The notes under the pieces were generated by a model. That model saw nothing but the letters and a program-made list of their open reading frames with translations, was not told the origin of the DNA and did not search any database. Source: Hyphomicrobiales bacterium (GTDB taxonomy: Bacteria > Pseudomonadota > Alphaproteobacteria > Rhizobiales > Beijerinckiaceae). Taken from it: 14,164 nucleotides of DNA. Where the stretch lies: the NCBI GenBank assembly GCA_947374125.1, contig CANCAR010000051.1, positions 1 through 14,164 on the forward strand. The letters run 5' to 3'. Below, piece after piece: positions 1 to 7,737 of this stretch. Position numbers and translations under genes: made by a program. Numbering within the stretch: position 1 is the stretch's first letter; every line of letters begins with the position of its first letter.

Positions 1-1024
1 CGGCCCATCGGTCGGCGCGGAGCTGCATTCCATCGGCATACCGGTTCGCTCGCTTGGAATCAGAGGCATAAAGAGCATGGTGCTCGCGGTGCCAAACCTT
101 ATCCGCGAAGTCCGTGCGGCGCGTCCTGATATCCTCTCCGCCTGGTTATATTATCCAAGCCTGATCGCTACGCTGCTCAAGCCTTTCCTTCCCGGTAAAC
201 CCAACCTCATCTGGCACATTCGCAGCCTACCCTTCGTGCGGTTGCAAGACCGCCCCGCCCGTTGGCTTACACAGCGCGTGCTGGCGCTGTTATCGTACCT
301 CGTCTCCGTTCGCATCGTCTCGAACTCAGACGCCTCACGCCGCGCTCACGCGGCCATTGGCTTTCGCGCCACGCCGGATACCTGGCAAGTCATCCCGAAC
401 GCGGTCGATGCAGCCCGCTACGCGCCCAATGCCGAAACCCGCCGCCACATCCGCCAAGACCTTAGACTTCCCGAAAAAACCATTGTGCTCGGTGCCGTCG
501 GTCGTGATGTGCCGGAGAAAGGCTATCCCGACCTGTTTCAAGCCTTCGAAAAACTTCAAAGCCTCGTCCCCAACGACATCGCCGCCCGTCTGCAGCTCTT
601 GATTGCAGGGCGCGAGGTTCAGGCAGATAACCCAACCTTCGCCGCCCTCATCGCCGCCTCAGGCCTCCCGCCAGACCGGTTCCATTTGCTCGGCGCGCGG
701 GGCGATATCCCGGAGCTTTTAACCGCGATGGATCTCTTCATCATGCCCTCGCGCTCGGAATCCTTCCCCAATGCACTGGCCGAAGCCATGGCGGCAGGCT
801 TACCGGCGATTGCAACCGATGTCGGCGATTGCCGCTTGGTGCTGGACGATGACCGCTTCATCGCAACAGCCGAAACGCTGGCCAACGCCATGGCGACACT
901 GCTCACCCTGTCCCAAGAGGAGCAACAGGCGATTGGCGCTAGAAACCGCGACCGCGTCAAAGAGCGTTACACGATTGAAAAAATGACGAGGGCGTTTGAT
1001 GAGGTTTTTGAGCGTCAATCGTAA
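1..1024 (+). CDS. GT4-family glycosyltransferase, 5' end outside window
   Basis: Probable cytoplasmic or membrane-associated glycosyltransferase that moves a sugar from a nucleotide donor onto a lipid-linked glycan. The reading frame is open from base 2 (GPSVGAELHSIGIPVRSLGI...) straight into the ATG at 77, so 77 is probably internal and the true start lies left of the window. The C-terminal half shows the GT-B donor-binding layout of GT4: the VIPNAVD linker, GAVGRDVPEKGYPDL at the start of the second Rossmann fold, then MPSRSESFPNALAEAMAAG with a complete EX7E motif (ESFPNALAE). The stop is TAA at 1022-1024. It is the only + strand gene here and converges on the minus-strand operon. The fold is clear; donor and acceptor cannot be told from sequence. 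Confidence 0.9.
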   Translation, partial: GPSVGAELHSIGIPVRSLGIRGIKSMVLAVPNLIREVRAARPDILSAWLYYPSLIATLLKPFLPGKPNLIWHIRSLPFVRLQDRPARWLTQRVLALLSYLVSVRIVSNSDASRRAHAAIGFRATPDTWQVIPNAVDAARYAPNAETRRHIRQDLRLPEKTIVLGAVGRDVPEKGYPDLFQAFEKLQSLVPNDIAARLQLLIAGREVQADNPTFAALIAASGLPPDRFHLLGARGDIPELLTAMDLFIMPSRSESFPNALAEAMAAGLPAIATDVGDCRLVLDDDRFIATAETLANAMATLLTLSQEEQQAIGARNRDRVKERYTIEKMTRAFDEVFERQS

Positions 1025-1051
1025 TTAAAAAAAATATAGATAATTTAATTC

Positions 1052-1170
1052 CGTCATTGCGAGCGACGAGCGAATCAACCCAGTTGACGCTAGTTAATTT
1101 AGCGCGATTTTACCATCGTATTTGATCGGGTTACATCAACTAGGTTGCTTCGCGTTCGCTCGCAATGACG
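1052..1170. repeat. Long imperfect palindrome (MITE-like intergenic repeat)
   Basis: Left arm 1052-1089 begins CGTCATTGCGAGCGACGAGC. The right arm, 1134-1170, reads CGTCATTGCGAGCGAACGCG on the other strand and goes on to match through CAACC.AGTTGA.G. The arms are about 37 bases with few mismatches, around a 44-base spacer. A small hairpin (CGCTA / TAGCG) sits at 1088-1104. The element fills most of the 173-base space between the convergent stop codons at 1024 and 1198. Termini of the CGTCATTGCGAG type are familiar to me from dispersed palindromes in alphaproteobacteria, but copy number cannot be seen here. No clear target-site duplication is visible. It may also act as a transcription barrier, but no T-tract follows the stem on the + strand and on the minus strand the T8 lies about 17 bases away. 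Confidence 0.75.
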
Positions 1171-1197
1171 AAAAAAACAACACATTGTCGATAAAAC

Positions 1198-1833
1198 CTA
1201 AGCTGGAACCGCCACGCCTAGCCTAAAATAAATCTGCTTCACGAATTCCAGCACGAACTGCGCTGCCACCGCCGGGTCTTTCCACCATGCAACCGGGGCC
1301 ACGCAGCCCCCTTGGCAGGTGACCTGAATATCGGCCATCGGCAGTGCTGCGCGGAAAATCGCCTGTGCCCGGCGCGAATGGTAATTCGTCGTCACCAGAA
1401 TGAGCTTGGCAGGCTTATCGCCGATCACTTCACCCAACCCCCGCGCTTCCTCGCGCGTGGTGAGGCTTCCATTACCGAAAAACACGATTTTTTCCGGCGG
1501 AACGCCTACCTTCTCCAAAATCTGCCGCTTGATCAGCGTTCGGTCCGGCGGATGATAGCCGAGTTCTTCGGTAATCTTATCAATCGCATCGGGGCGCGCG
1601 GGCTCGCCATTGCTCACCCAGATATCGGCCACAAGCCCCGCATCCAGCAGTTCTTTGGCCCGCAACAGCCGCGCATTATTGCCATCGAGCACCACCGCGT
1701 GTTCGGCGGGCAACAGAGGCACATCCACCATCAAAATGCGCTCAAGATTAATCCCAATCAGCAAAGCCGCCAGCACGGCGAACGCGCAAAGCGTCGCAAA
1801 AATCCGCCAGAGCGTAGCGAGCAACAGTCTCAT
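1198..1833 (-). CDS. YdcF/DUF218-family membrane-anchored protein
   Basis: A 211-residue protein with one N-terminal hydrophobic segment (about residues 3-28, LLLATLWRIFATLCAFAVLA...) and then a soluble DUF218 domain, probably periplasmic. The domain shows the family pattern: a first strand ending in AVVLDGNNARLLRAKELLDAG, then VSNGEP, then LILVTTNYHSRRAQAIF, which matches the conserved VTTxYHxxRA motif. Family members include YdcF, SanA and ElyC, which are linked to envelope or polysaccharide homeostasis; no precise reaction is established for most. The start ATG overlaps the stop of the upstream aminotransferase by ATGA (1830-1833), so translation is probably coupled. It is the last gene of the operon. 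Family assignment is fairly secure; function is not. Confidence 0.82.
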   Translation of the reverse strand: MRLLLATLWRIFATLCAFAVLAALLIGINLERILMVDVPLLPAEHAVVLDGNNARLLRAKELLDAGLVADIWVSNGEPARPDAIDKITEELGYHPPDRTLIKRQILEKVGVPPEKIVFFGNGSLTTREEARGLGEVIGDKPAKLILVTTNYHSRRAQAIFRAALPMADIQVTCQGGCVAPVAWWKDPAVAAQFVLEFVKQIYFRLGVAVPA

Positions 1834-2972
1834 GCCGCTGCTTTCAGCGCACGGCGGAACGTATCCACCACCCGATCCTGCGTGGCCTCGTCGAGATAGG
1901 GGTGCATCGGCAGGCTCAGCACCTCATTCGCCAACCGTTCACTCACCGGCAAGCCATTGCCCGCCAGCGGAAAATGCCGATAGGCCGTCTGCAAATGCAA
2001 GGGCTTCGGGTAATAGACCATGGTCGGAATACCCTCGGCTTTCATCACAGTAATGATAGCGGCCCGCGCCTCAGCTGGCACCAAAACCGTATATTGCGCC
2101 CAAGCGGATACAAAGCCCGGCAAAATGCTGGGCACCGGCACAGTATCCTTCAAATGCTCCGAATAGCGTTTGGCAACCGCATCGCGCGCCACCACCTCGT
2201 CGCCCAAAATCTTCAGCTTTTCGATCAGCACCGCCGCCTGCATTGTATCCAAGCGGCCATTTACGCCGATCCGCACATTGTCATATTTATCCGTGCCCTG
2301 CCCATGCACGCGAAGCGAGCGCAGAAGGGCTGCCATCTCGGCATCATCGGTAAAAATCGCCCCGCCATCGCCATAGCATCCCAGCGGTTTGGAGGGAAAA
2401 AAGCTCGTCGCCGTCACATGGCCAATGGTGCCGACCTTTCGGGCTAGATGCGACCCGCCAAAGCTTTGTGCCGCATCGCTCATCAGCCATAGTCCGTGCT
2501 TGGCCACAATCGGCTCAATCGCATCATAATCGGCGGGTTGGCCGAAGAGGTCCACGGAGATCACGCATTTAGGCTTCAATCCATCGGCTTTGGCTTTCGC
2601 AATGCCCTGTTCAAGGCTTGCAGGATCCATATTGAACGTATCCGGCAGCACATCAACAAACACCGGCACCGCGCCAAGCCAAGCCACCACTTCCGCTGTC
2701 GCGGCAAACGTAAAGCTCGGGCAAAACACCGCGTCGCCCGGGCGAATGCCCTTGGCCATCAAGGGCATCGCAAGCGCTACCGTGCCGTTCGACACCGTTA
2801 TGCAGTCTTTAGCCCCGCAAAACGCTGCAAGATCAGCTTCGAGCGTTTTAACCTCAGGCCCTAAAATATACTGGCCATGATGCGCCACGCGCAAAAGCCC
2901 CTCATCAATCGCTGCACCGATGCGGGCGCGTTGGGCGGCAAGATCAATAAAGGCAATGGGCGCATCTGACAT
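1830..2972 (-). CDS. wbpE: WbpE/WlbC-like PLP-dependent 3-aminotransferase
   Basis: DegT/DnrJ/EryC1/StrS-family aminotransferase, 380 residues from the chosen start. WbpE and WlbC enzymes place an amino group, from glutamate, on C3 of UDP-3-keto-GlcNAcA. The sequence tracks that subfamily closely as I know it: IAFIDLAAQRARI at the N-terminus, HGQYILGPEV, NGTVAL, SDAAQSFG with the PLP-pairing Asp (about 166), then TSFFPSKPLGCYGDGGAIFT with the Schiff-base Lys (about 195), and LSLPMHPYL near the end. I chose ATG 2972 because AAGG lies 8 bases upstream and the family begins at this point. An in-frame start at 3023 would add 17 unlike residues and overlap the ABC gene by 41 bases. Its pathway partners WbpB and WbpD are at the far end of the operon. 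Confidence 0.88.
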   Translation of the reverse strand: MSDAPIAFIDLAAQRARIGAAIDEGLLRVAHHGQYILGPEVKTLEADLAAFCGAKDCITVSNGTVALAMPLMAKGIRPGDAVFCPSFTFAATAEVVAWLGAVPVFVDVLPDTFNMDPASLEQGIAKAKADGLKPKCVISVDLFGQPADYDAIEPIVAKHGLWLMSDAAQSFGGSHLARKVGTIGHVTATSFFPSKPLGCYGDGGAIFTDDAEMAALLRSLRVHGQGTDKYDNVRIGVNGRLDTMQAAVLIEKLKILGDEVVARDAVAKRYSEHLKDTVPVPSILPGFVSAWAQYTVLVPAEARAAIITVMKAEGIPTMVYYPKPLHLQTAYRHFPLAGNGLPVSERLANEVLSLPMHPYLDEATQDRVVDTFRRALKAAA

Positions 2973-2980
2973 GGGGAAAA

Positions 2981-2984
2981 CCTT
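2981..2984 (-). promoter_or_regulatory. Ribosome binding site deciding the wbpE start
   Basis: AAGG on the minus strand, 8 bases before ATG 2972. It shares bases with the TAA stop of the ABC gene (2985-2983). This supports the shorter start for the aminotransferase over the in-frame codon at 3023. Confidence 0.5.
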
Positions 2985-4710
2985 ATGCAGCAAAAACCGG
3001 GGTTTGAGAAACCACCCGGCCATTATTCACTTCAATCGTCCGATCGGCTACGGCCACCAGCGCTGGCCGGTGGGTAATCGAGACAATCGTCAACGTTCCT
3101 TTTAGCTTTGCTATCGTCTCGACGACGGAGGCTTCGGTCGCCGCATCAAGCGCACTTGTCGCCTCATCGAGCACCAGCAACCGCGGCTGGCCGAGAAGCG
3201 CGCGGGCCAATGCAATACGTTGTCGCTCGCCACCCGAAAGCCTGCTACCTGCATCACCCACCGTGGTTTTCAACCCCTCAGGGAGGCGATACACAAAATC
3301 AGCGGAAGCAAGCCGCAAAGCCCGTTCAATCGCCTCATCCGTGGTACCCGGACGTATCCATTTGAGATTATCCTCAATGCTCGCATGAAACAGCATCGGG
3401 TCCTGGCCGAGATAACCCACACCCCGCCGCCAATCCGCAACCGCCAGCGAATCCAATCGCTCCCCGTCGATCAACACCGTGCCGGACTCAATGCGCCGAA
3501 GCCCAAGCATACAATCGAGCAAGGTCGTCTTGCCAGAGCCCGTAGGCCCCGTCAGCGTCACGAATTCGCCCGCTGCAATGCTAAGGCTCGCATTATCGAG
3601 AATGATGCGGCCACCAATCTCCACCGACACCTGATCAAGCTCGATTGAAGCAGGCCCGAGGCTCAGCGTGCCAGCCCCATCGGCAGCCAGCGATCGCTCG
3701 GCCTTCACTTCCGCCGCCATGGCCATGGCCATCACCGCATCAAAAGCGGGTAGCACGAGGCTGATCGATTGCTGGCATTGCCGCAAGCCTGTCACCTTCG
3801 GAAACAGGCGAATAAACATCGCGACAACCACAACAACGGTGCCCACATCCACCGCCAACAAAGTAGGCCCCGCAACCAGCAGCAGGATCACGACAAAGCC
3901 GCTCGCATATTCAAACAAAGCGCGGACAACTTGCACATCAAACGCGTTGGAAAACGTCAAATCGCGCAACCGCAAAATCGTACGCGAAAGGCGGGCCACC
4001 GCGCGCTCCTCGGTCGCCGTTGCTTTGACGAATTTCGCCCCAGCAATCAATTCGCCCGCATCCGATTGAAAATCGGCATTGGCCGAGGTCATTTCCTCGC
4101 CCACCATCAACCCGCGTCGTACAAGTCCCACCGAGACGATAAACAAGAAAGTGCCCGCGCCAAACAGTAAGCCGACCACCACCGGCGCGATGACCAGTGC
4201 CACCGCAATCTGCACGCCGATAAAGAGCACCGAGGAGAGGATCAGATTAGCCTGATAAAACGCGCCGCCGAGGCGCACCGGCTCAGTGATGCCCGCAGAG
4301 ATCAGATCGCCCGCCCTTCGCTCGCGAAAAAAGCCAAATTCCGAACTAAAATACCCAGAAAACAACCGCATCTGCCAAGAGGCAACATATTCCGTCTGAA
4401 GTTTGGCTCCCAAATAGGCCTGTGCCAAAAACACAATCACGCCCAGCACCACAAGCCCGATCGAAAAGCCTGCAATCGAAATAGCCGTCACCGGCAGCCC
4501 AACCAGCGACAAAGCCCCGTTTATCGCGAGCGTCACGCGGTCATCGCTGGAACCCGGCGCACCACCAACCGCCTTTAACAGCGGTAGCAAGGATGCGACC
4601 ATCGCGCCATCCAAAAGCGCGTTTAAAAACGTCAGAAAGACCAAAAGCGGCAACCGTCGACCCGACACACGATACACATCGCGAAACAACCGCATCATGG
4701 AGGCTAACAT
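2983..4710 (-). CDS. ABC exporter (TMD-NBD fusion), candidate glycolipid flippase
   Basis: A 575-residue half-transporter that would work as a homodimer in the inner membrane. Residues about 18-310 hold the transmembrane domain, with hydrophobic stretches near 20-45, 80-100, 155-200 and 265-300. The ATPase domain follows: Walker A GPTGSGKT (388-395), Q-loop YLGQDPML (Gln436), signature LSGGERQRIALARALL (491 on), Walker B RLLVLDEATSALD with catalytic Glu516, and H-loop His547 in SITHRP. All ATPase motifs are intact. The fused layout matches MsbA and PglK, not the two-subunit Wzm/Wzt type. Since it sits between glycosyltransferase and sugar genes, flipping of a lipid-linked oligosaccharide is the best guess. 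The start ATG shares one base with the preceding stop (TAATG). The substrate is inferred from context only. Confidence 0.92.
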   Translation of the reverse strand: MLASMMRLFRDVYRVSGRRLPLLVFLTFLNALLDGAMVASLLPLLKAVGGAPGSSDDRVTLAINGALSLVGLPVTAISIAGFSIGLVVLGVIVFLAQAYLGAKLQTEYVASWQMRLFSGYFSSEFGFFRERRAGDLISAGITEPVRLGGAFYQANLILSSVLFIGVQIAVALVIAPVVVGLLFGAGTFLFIVSVGLVRRGLMVGEEMTSANADFQSDAGELIAGAKFVKATATEERAVARLSRTILRLRDLTFSNAFDVQVVRALFEYASGFVVILLLVAGPTLLAVDVGTVVVVVAMFIRLFPKVTGLRQCQQSISLVLPAFDAVMAMAMAAEVKAERSLAADGAGTLSLGPASIELDQVSVEIGGRIILDNASLSIAAGEFVTLTGPTGSGKTTLLDCMLGLRRIESGTVLIDGERLDSLAVADWRRGVGYLGQDPMLFHASIEDNLKWIRPGTTDEAIERALRLASADFVYRLPEGLKTTVGDAGSRLSGGERQRIALARALLGQPRLLVLDEATSALDAATEASVVETIAKLKGTLTIVSITHRPALVAVADRTIEVNNGRVVSQTPVFAA

Positions 4711-5897
4711 TACGCGGCACTCCGTTTGGCCGTTTTGCGCAAGCGATGCGCCCCGCCCGTCCAGTGGCTGCCCGCAAAAATACCTTCTCCAACCCCTTCG
4801 ACAATAGCGGCCAGATGCTCAGCGCGTGCGGAAAGCGAATGCACATCCATCACCAAATGTTGCCCGGCAATGGCGATTTTTTGCGCTTTCTCGGGGTCCG
4901 ATATAAGCTGGAAGTGGGCATCCATCACGTTTTGCGGCTCGACAACGAGGCAGTTTTCGCCGTCCACGAAGCCAGCCTCGGCAAAGCCATGAAACGGACG
5001 ACACACCAGCACCGAACCCGCCGCCGGTATCTCGAAAAATTTACGGATCGGCATATCGAGTCCCGAACCGCAGGTATAGGAATATCGCGTGCCCGCAATC
5101 CGTGCGCCGAAATCAGCGTTGAGCAGACGTTGCACCAACCGCTTTTCGCCGCGCATCAGCCGCAACTTCTTTAAAAGCGAAACCAGTTTCCGAAACCGGC
5201 TATCGATCACCGGTTCAATATCGCCCTTTAACAGCGCATCCCGAGCTACTTGGCGGGCATGGTATTGCACCCCCATCACCGACCAAAAATCGGCGCGTGC
5301 CACCAAAGGCGACACCGAGAATTCCGAATCTGAGACAAAATGCGGCAAAGAGGCCACACGCCCTTGCTGCGTCCGGAAAAATTCCGCCCAGATATCGGTG
5401 GTAATTGCCGCAAAGCGCTCGTCTTTCAGGTTCGGCATATCGGCGATAAACGGGCAGAATTCTTGCCCGAAGCCGATAAAGAAATCCGCCGCCGCCTCAA
5501 TCCGATCCCGCTCGCGCGCCGTCCAATTGTAAAAATCATTCTCGAGCAAAATCGCCATGCGTGGAATAGCGAGGGCTGCAAATTGCTGAGCGATGATCGG
5601 CAGATACAGAAGATCATCTGACACGCCATCATAGGCATAGGCTTTGTTCACCGCATTGGCGTAATTCGCTGGGTCGGCAGCGTCAGAAAACAATACCAGA
5701 GTATTGCTGGCAGCCACATCAAACGGCCCGTGTTCATCGATGAAAGCCGGAAGCCCGCGCGCCAACACATCGGATGACACGTGGCCCGGCCCGAAAAAGC
5801 GGACATCGCAGCCTTTCATCAACGCAACCGGCAGCAAATTCCGCGTTGGATTGATAAAGCTGGCATTCACATCGACATAGAGAAGCCGCGCCGTCAT
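4710..5897 (-). CDS. CgeB-like glycosyltransferase
   Basis: A 395-residue protein whose C-terminal third resembles the glycosyltransferase domain of CgeB-type proteins (Glyco_trans_1_2). The key stretch is YSYTCGSGLDMPIRKFFEIP followed by AAGSVLVCRPFHGFAEAGFVDGENCLVVE (about 272-320). It matches the usual order of K-x-FE-x-x-A-x-G, a Gly-rich turn, and then a dGENclvv loop. The N-terminal half (LLYVDVNASFINPTRNLLPVALMKGCDVRFFGPG) looks like the first Rossmann fold of a GT-B enzyme. CgeB relatives are found in spore-coat and surface-glycan loci. The start overlaps the previous gene by ATGA (5894-5897) and the stop overlaps the ABC start by one base. Glycosyl transfer is likely; the sugar is unknown. 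Confidence 0.75.
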   Translation of the reverse strand: MTARLLYVDVNASFINPTRNLLPVALMKGCDVRFFGPGHVSSDVLARGLPAFIDEHGPFDVAASNTLVLFSDAADPANYANAVNKAYAYDGVSDDLLYLPIIAQQFAALAIPRMAILLENDFYNWTARERDRIEAAADFFIGFGQEFCPFIADMPNLKDERFAAITTDIWAEFFRTQQGRVASLPHFVSDSEFSVSPLVARADFWSVMGVQYHARQVARDALLKGDIEPVIDSRFRKLVSLLKKLRLMRGEKRLVQRLLNADFGARIAGTRYSYTCGSGLDMPIRKFFEIPAAGSVLVCRPFHGFAEAGFVDGENCLVVEPQNVMDAHFQLISDPEKAQKIAIAGQHLVMDVHSLSARAEHLAAIVEGVGEGIFAGSHWTGGAHRLRKTAKRSAA

Positions 5898-7153
5898 GAG
5901 CGCACCTCCGCCTTGCGACGCGCTTTATATTTCGGCAGCCGATAGGCATCGACAAACGGCTGCAACAGCAAATCGCGCATGGCCGATACATTGTATTTCT
6001 GCTCAACGCGACGCTTCGCCGTCTCGCCCAAACGCTTCGCCTCGTCCGGATTCATCAACCAATGGCGCAAAACGTCAGCCGCCGCCGGCACATCGCGGTG
6101 CCGCACCAATACGCCATTCTCACCACTGGTGATCAGCGCGGCATGGGTTTCGTGGTCATAAGCAACGGTAGCGACGCCAGCCGCCAATGTCTCCAGCAAA
6201 GCCGAGCCCTGCATCGGAGCTATTGAGAGATCGCAGGCTTTGAGCACCGCCATCGCCTGCTTGTGCGGAATAAGCCCGGTAATCACAACCCGGTCCGATA
6301 ACCCAAGCGCTTTGGCCCGCGCCTCAATAACGGGACGGTCGAGCCCATCCCCCACTAAAATCAGCGTGCCGGGCAAATCACGCCCCACCGCGCTGGCGAA
6401 AATCTCGAAGGCATCGATAGCCAGTTTTTCAGGATGCAATCGCCCTAAGACGACCATCCGTGGATGGGCGGCATCCAAAACGGCCAAAGGAGCATCGGAG
6501 GCTTGCGCCCCATCCACTTCGCGTAAATCCAGCGGTTGAATCCAAGGCGAAATCTTCGCCCGATCCATGCCCTTAACGGTGTAAAACGGCGGAGAGAGCG
6601 AAGGTGCCCCCGAATAGCGATCAAACAAGCGGTACACCAACCGATACCAATAGGGCAGAACCCGCTTCACGGCTTTAGGGAAATATTGCTGAAACGGCAA
6701 AATATCTTCCCAATAGGCCTCAATCATACACACCGTCGGCAAAGCGCGCACCTTGCGGGCCAAGAGCGCCATCGCCGCCGTGTAATGAGGCCCCACCGTT
6801 TGTACGACATCGGGACGAAAAGCCTCTACCGCATCATCGAGAAAGCGCCTTGCATCCCACACGTGCCGCAATCCGGCTACCAGCTTGCGCAATCCCCTGC
6901 CTGAGCGCGGAAATTCCAATTCGCGGTACACGATCGTATCCGAAATGCGAAACTCTTGGGTCTTTCGTCCGAAGGGAACGACATAGAGCACCTCGTCAAA
7001 CATGGTGCCCAAATTAAACTGGAGTTCCAACGAGGTCAGATCATCGAGCCGGATTTTACCGTCGGAAACCAGCTTCTCAACGCTGTCATAGCCGATCATC
7101 ATCAACCGGCGCGGCATGTTGTCTTGCTTGTTTAGACGTTCTTTGCCGCTCAT
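5894..7153 (-). CDS. GT4-like glycosyltransferase with altered EX7E motif
   Basis: A 419-residue GT-B-fold glycosyltransferase. The N-terminal domain runs to about residue 200 (RRLMMIGYDSVEKL, RPDVVQTVGPHYTAAMALLA). The donor-binding domain shows VVLGRLHPEKLAIDAF (234-249), LILVGDGLDRPVIEA (264 on), VVITGLIPHKQAMAVLKACD and then IAPMQGSALLETLAAGVATV. In the last stretch the second Glu (321) is present, but the position eight residues before it is Pro, so the first Glu of the usual EX7E motif is missing or shifted by a shorter loop. Both ends overlap their neighbours by ATGA, which supports ATG 7153 as start; ATG at codon 13 is an alternative. Probably adds one sugar of the repeat unit. Confidence 0.85.
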   Translation of the reverse strand: MSGKERLNKQDNMPRRLMMIGYDSVEKLVSDGKIRLDDLTSLELQFNLGTMFDEVLYVVPFGRKTQEFRISDTIVYRELEFPRSGRGLRKLVAGLRHVWDARRFLDDAVEAFRPDVVQTVGPHYTAAMALLARKVRALPTVCMIEAYWEDILPFQQYFPKAVKRVLPYWYRLVYRLFDRYSGAPSLSPPFYTVKGMDRAKISPWIQPLDLREVDGAQASDAPLAVLDAAHPRMVVLGRLHPEKLAIDAFEIFASAVGRDLPGTLILVGDGLDRPVIEARAKALGLSDRVVITGLIPHKQAMAVLKACDLSIAPMQGSALLETLAAGVATVAYDHETHAALITSGENGVLVRHRDVPAAADVLRHWLMNPDEAKRLGETAKRRVEQKYNVSAMRDLLLQPFVDAYRLPKYKARRKAEVRS

Positions 7154-7737
7154 GACGCGCCGCCTTTGCCGTCATAAACAAGCCGGGCCTCCGCCCCCTC
7201 GCCTTCCACGCGGCCTAAATGACGCGCGGGCGTGCCACCCACAATCGTGCCATCGAGCACATCGCGGTTCACCAAACTATTGGCCGCAATCACGCAGCGC
7301 GAACCGATGGTGACACCGGCAACGATCACCACTTGCGCGCCAATATAGGTATTCGAACCAATCACAACGCGAGCCTTTCGCGCGGCCTGTACGCCGCCCG
7401 ATACCGCCCAAAGCACGGTATCATGCGTGTAAATATGGGTGCCCGAAGAGATAGAACAATTGTCACCAATAACGAGCCCACCGCCCGATCCATCCAGCAT
7501 TGTATAGGGGCCGATCCAGCTATTCGCCCCGACCGTCACCTCGCCCATCACCACGGATGAATCATAAATGCTGGTCTTCTCGCCAAAGCCTAACGTCTTG
7601 GCCCGTTCCCAGCGGTCAAATTGCGCGTCCGCAAAAGGCAGGCTGCGGTTGAAGGTTGAACGCAACTCTTCATCACGTTGCCGATGCAGCGCCTGCAATA
7701 AATCACCAAGCTCAGACACTTTATCGGTCATGCTCAT
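7150..7737 (-). CDS. Left-handed beta-helix (hexapeptide) acetyltransferase
   Basis: A 195-residue member of the hexapeptide-repeat acyltransferases, likely a trimer using acetyl-CoA. Residues 1-50 are helical and charged. From about 56 come hexapeptide turns (VVMGEV, VTVGANSWIGPYTML, LVIGDNCSISSGTHIYTHDT, VVIGSNTYIGAQVVIVAGVTIG). GTHIYTHDT holds His101 and His105, placed like the catalytic histidine of galactoside-type O-acetyltransferases. It closes with the usual GTPARHLG. It differs clearly from the WbpD-like enzyme in the same operon, so it probably acetylates another sugar or hydroxyl. ATGA overlaps tie it to asnB upstream and the glycosyltransferase downstream. O- versus N-acetylation cannot be decided. 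Confidence 0.83.
   Translation of the reverse strand: MSMTDKVSELGDLLQALHRQRDEELRSTFNRSLPFADAQFDRWERAKTLGFGEKTSIYDSSVVMGEVTVGANSWIGPYTMLDGSGGGLVIGDNCSISSGTHIYTHDTVLWAVSGGVQAARKARVVIGSNTYIGAQVVIVAGVTIGSRCVIAANSLVNRDVLDGTIVGGTPARHLGRVEGEGAEARLVYDGKGGAS

Noticed and set aside
77..79. ATG 77 as the true start of the first glycosyltransferase
   Set aside because: The same frame is open without a stop back to base 2 and encodes plausible N-terminal GT-B sequence, so the gene is cut by the window edge.
1025..1051. Intrinsic terminator directly after the + strand glycosyltransferase
   Set aside because: The A8 tract at 1027-1034 precedes rather than follows the palindrome on the + strand, and no T-tract follows the stem at 1170.
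1312..2053. Open frames on the + strand opposite the YdcF and wbpE genes
   Set aside because: Low-complexity, Arg/Ser/Ala-rich translations with no family motif; they mirror well-supported minus-strand genes.
2973..3023. Longer N-terminus for the WbpE-like protein (start at 3023)
   Set aside because: It would overlap the ABC gene by 41 bases and add 17 residues absent from the family; ATG 2972 has its own AAGG at 8 bases.
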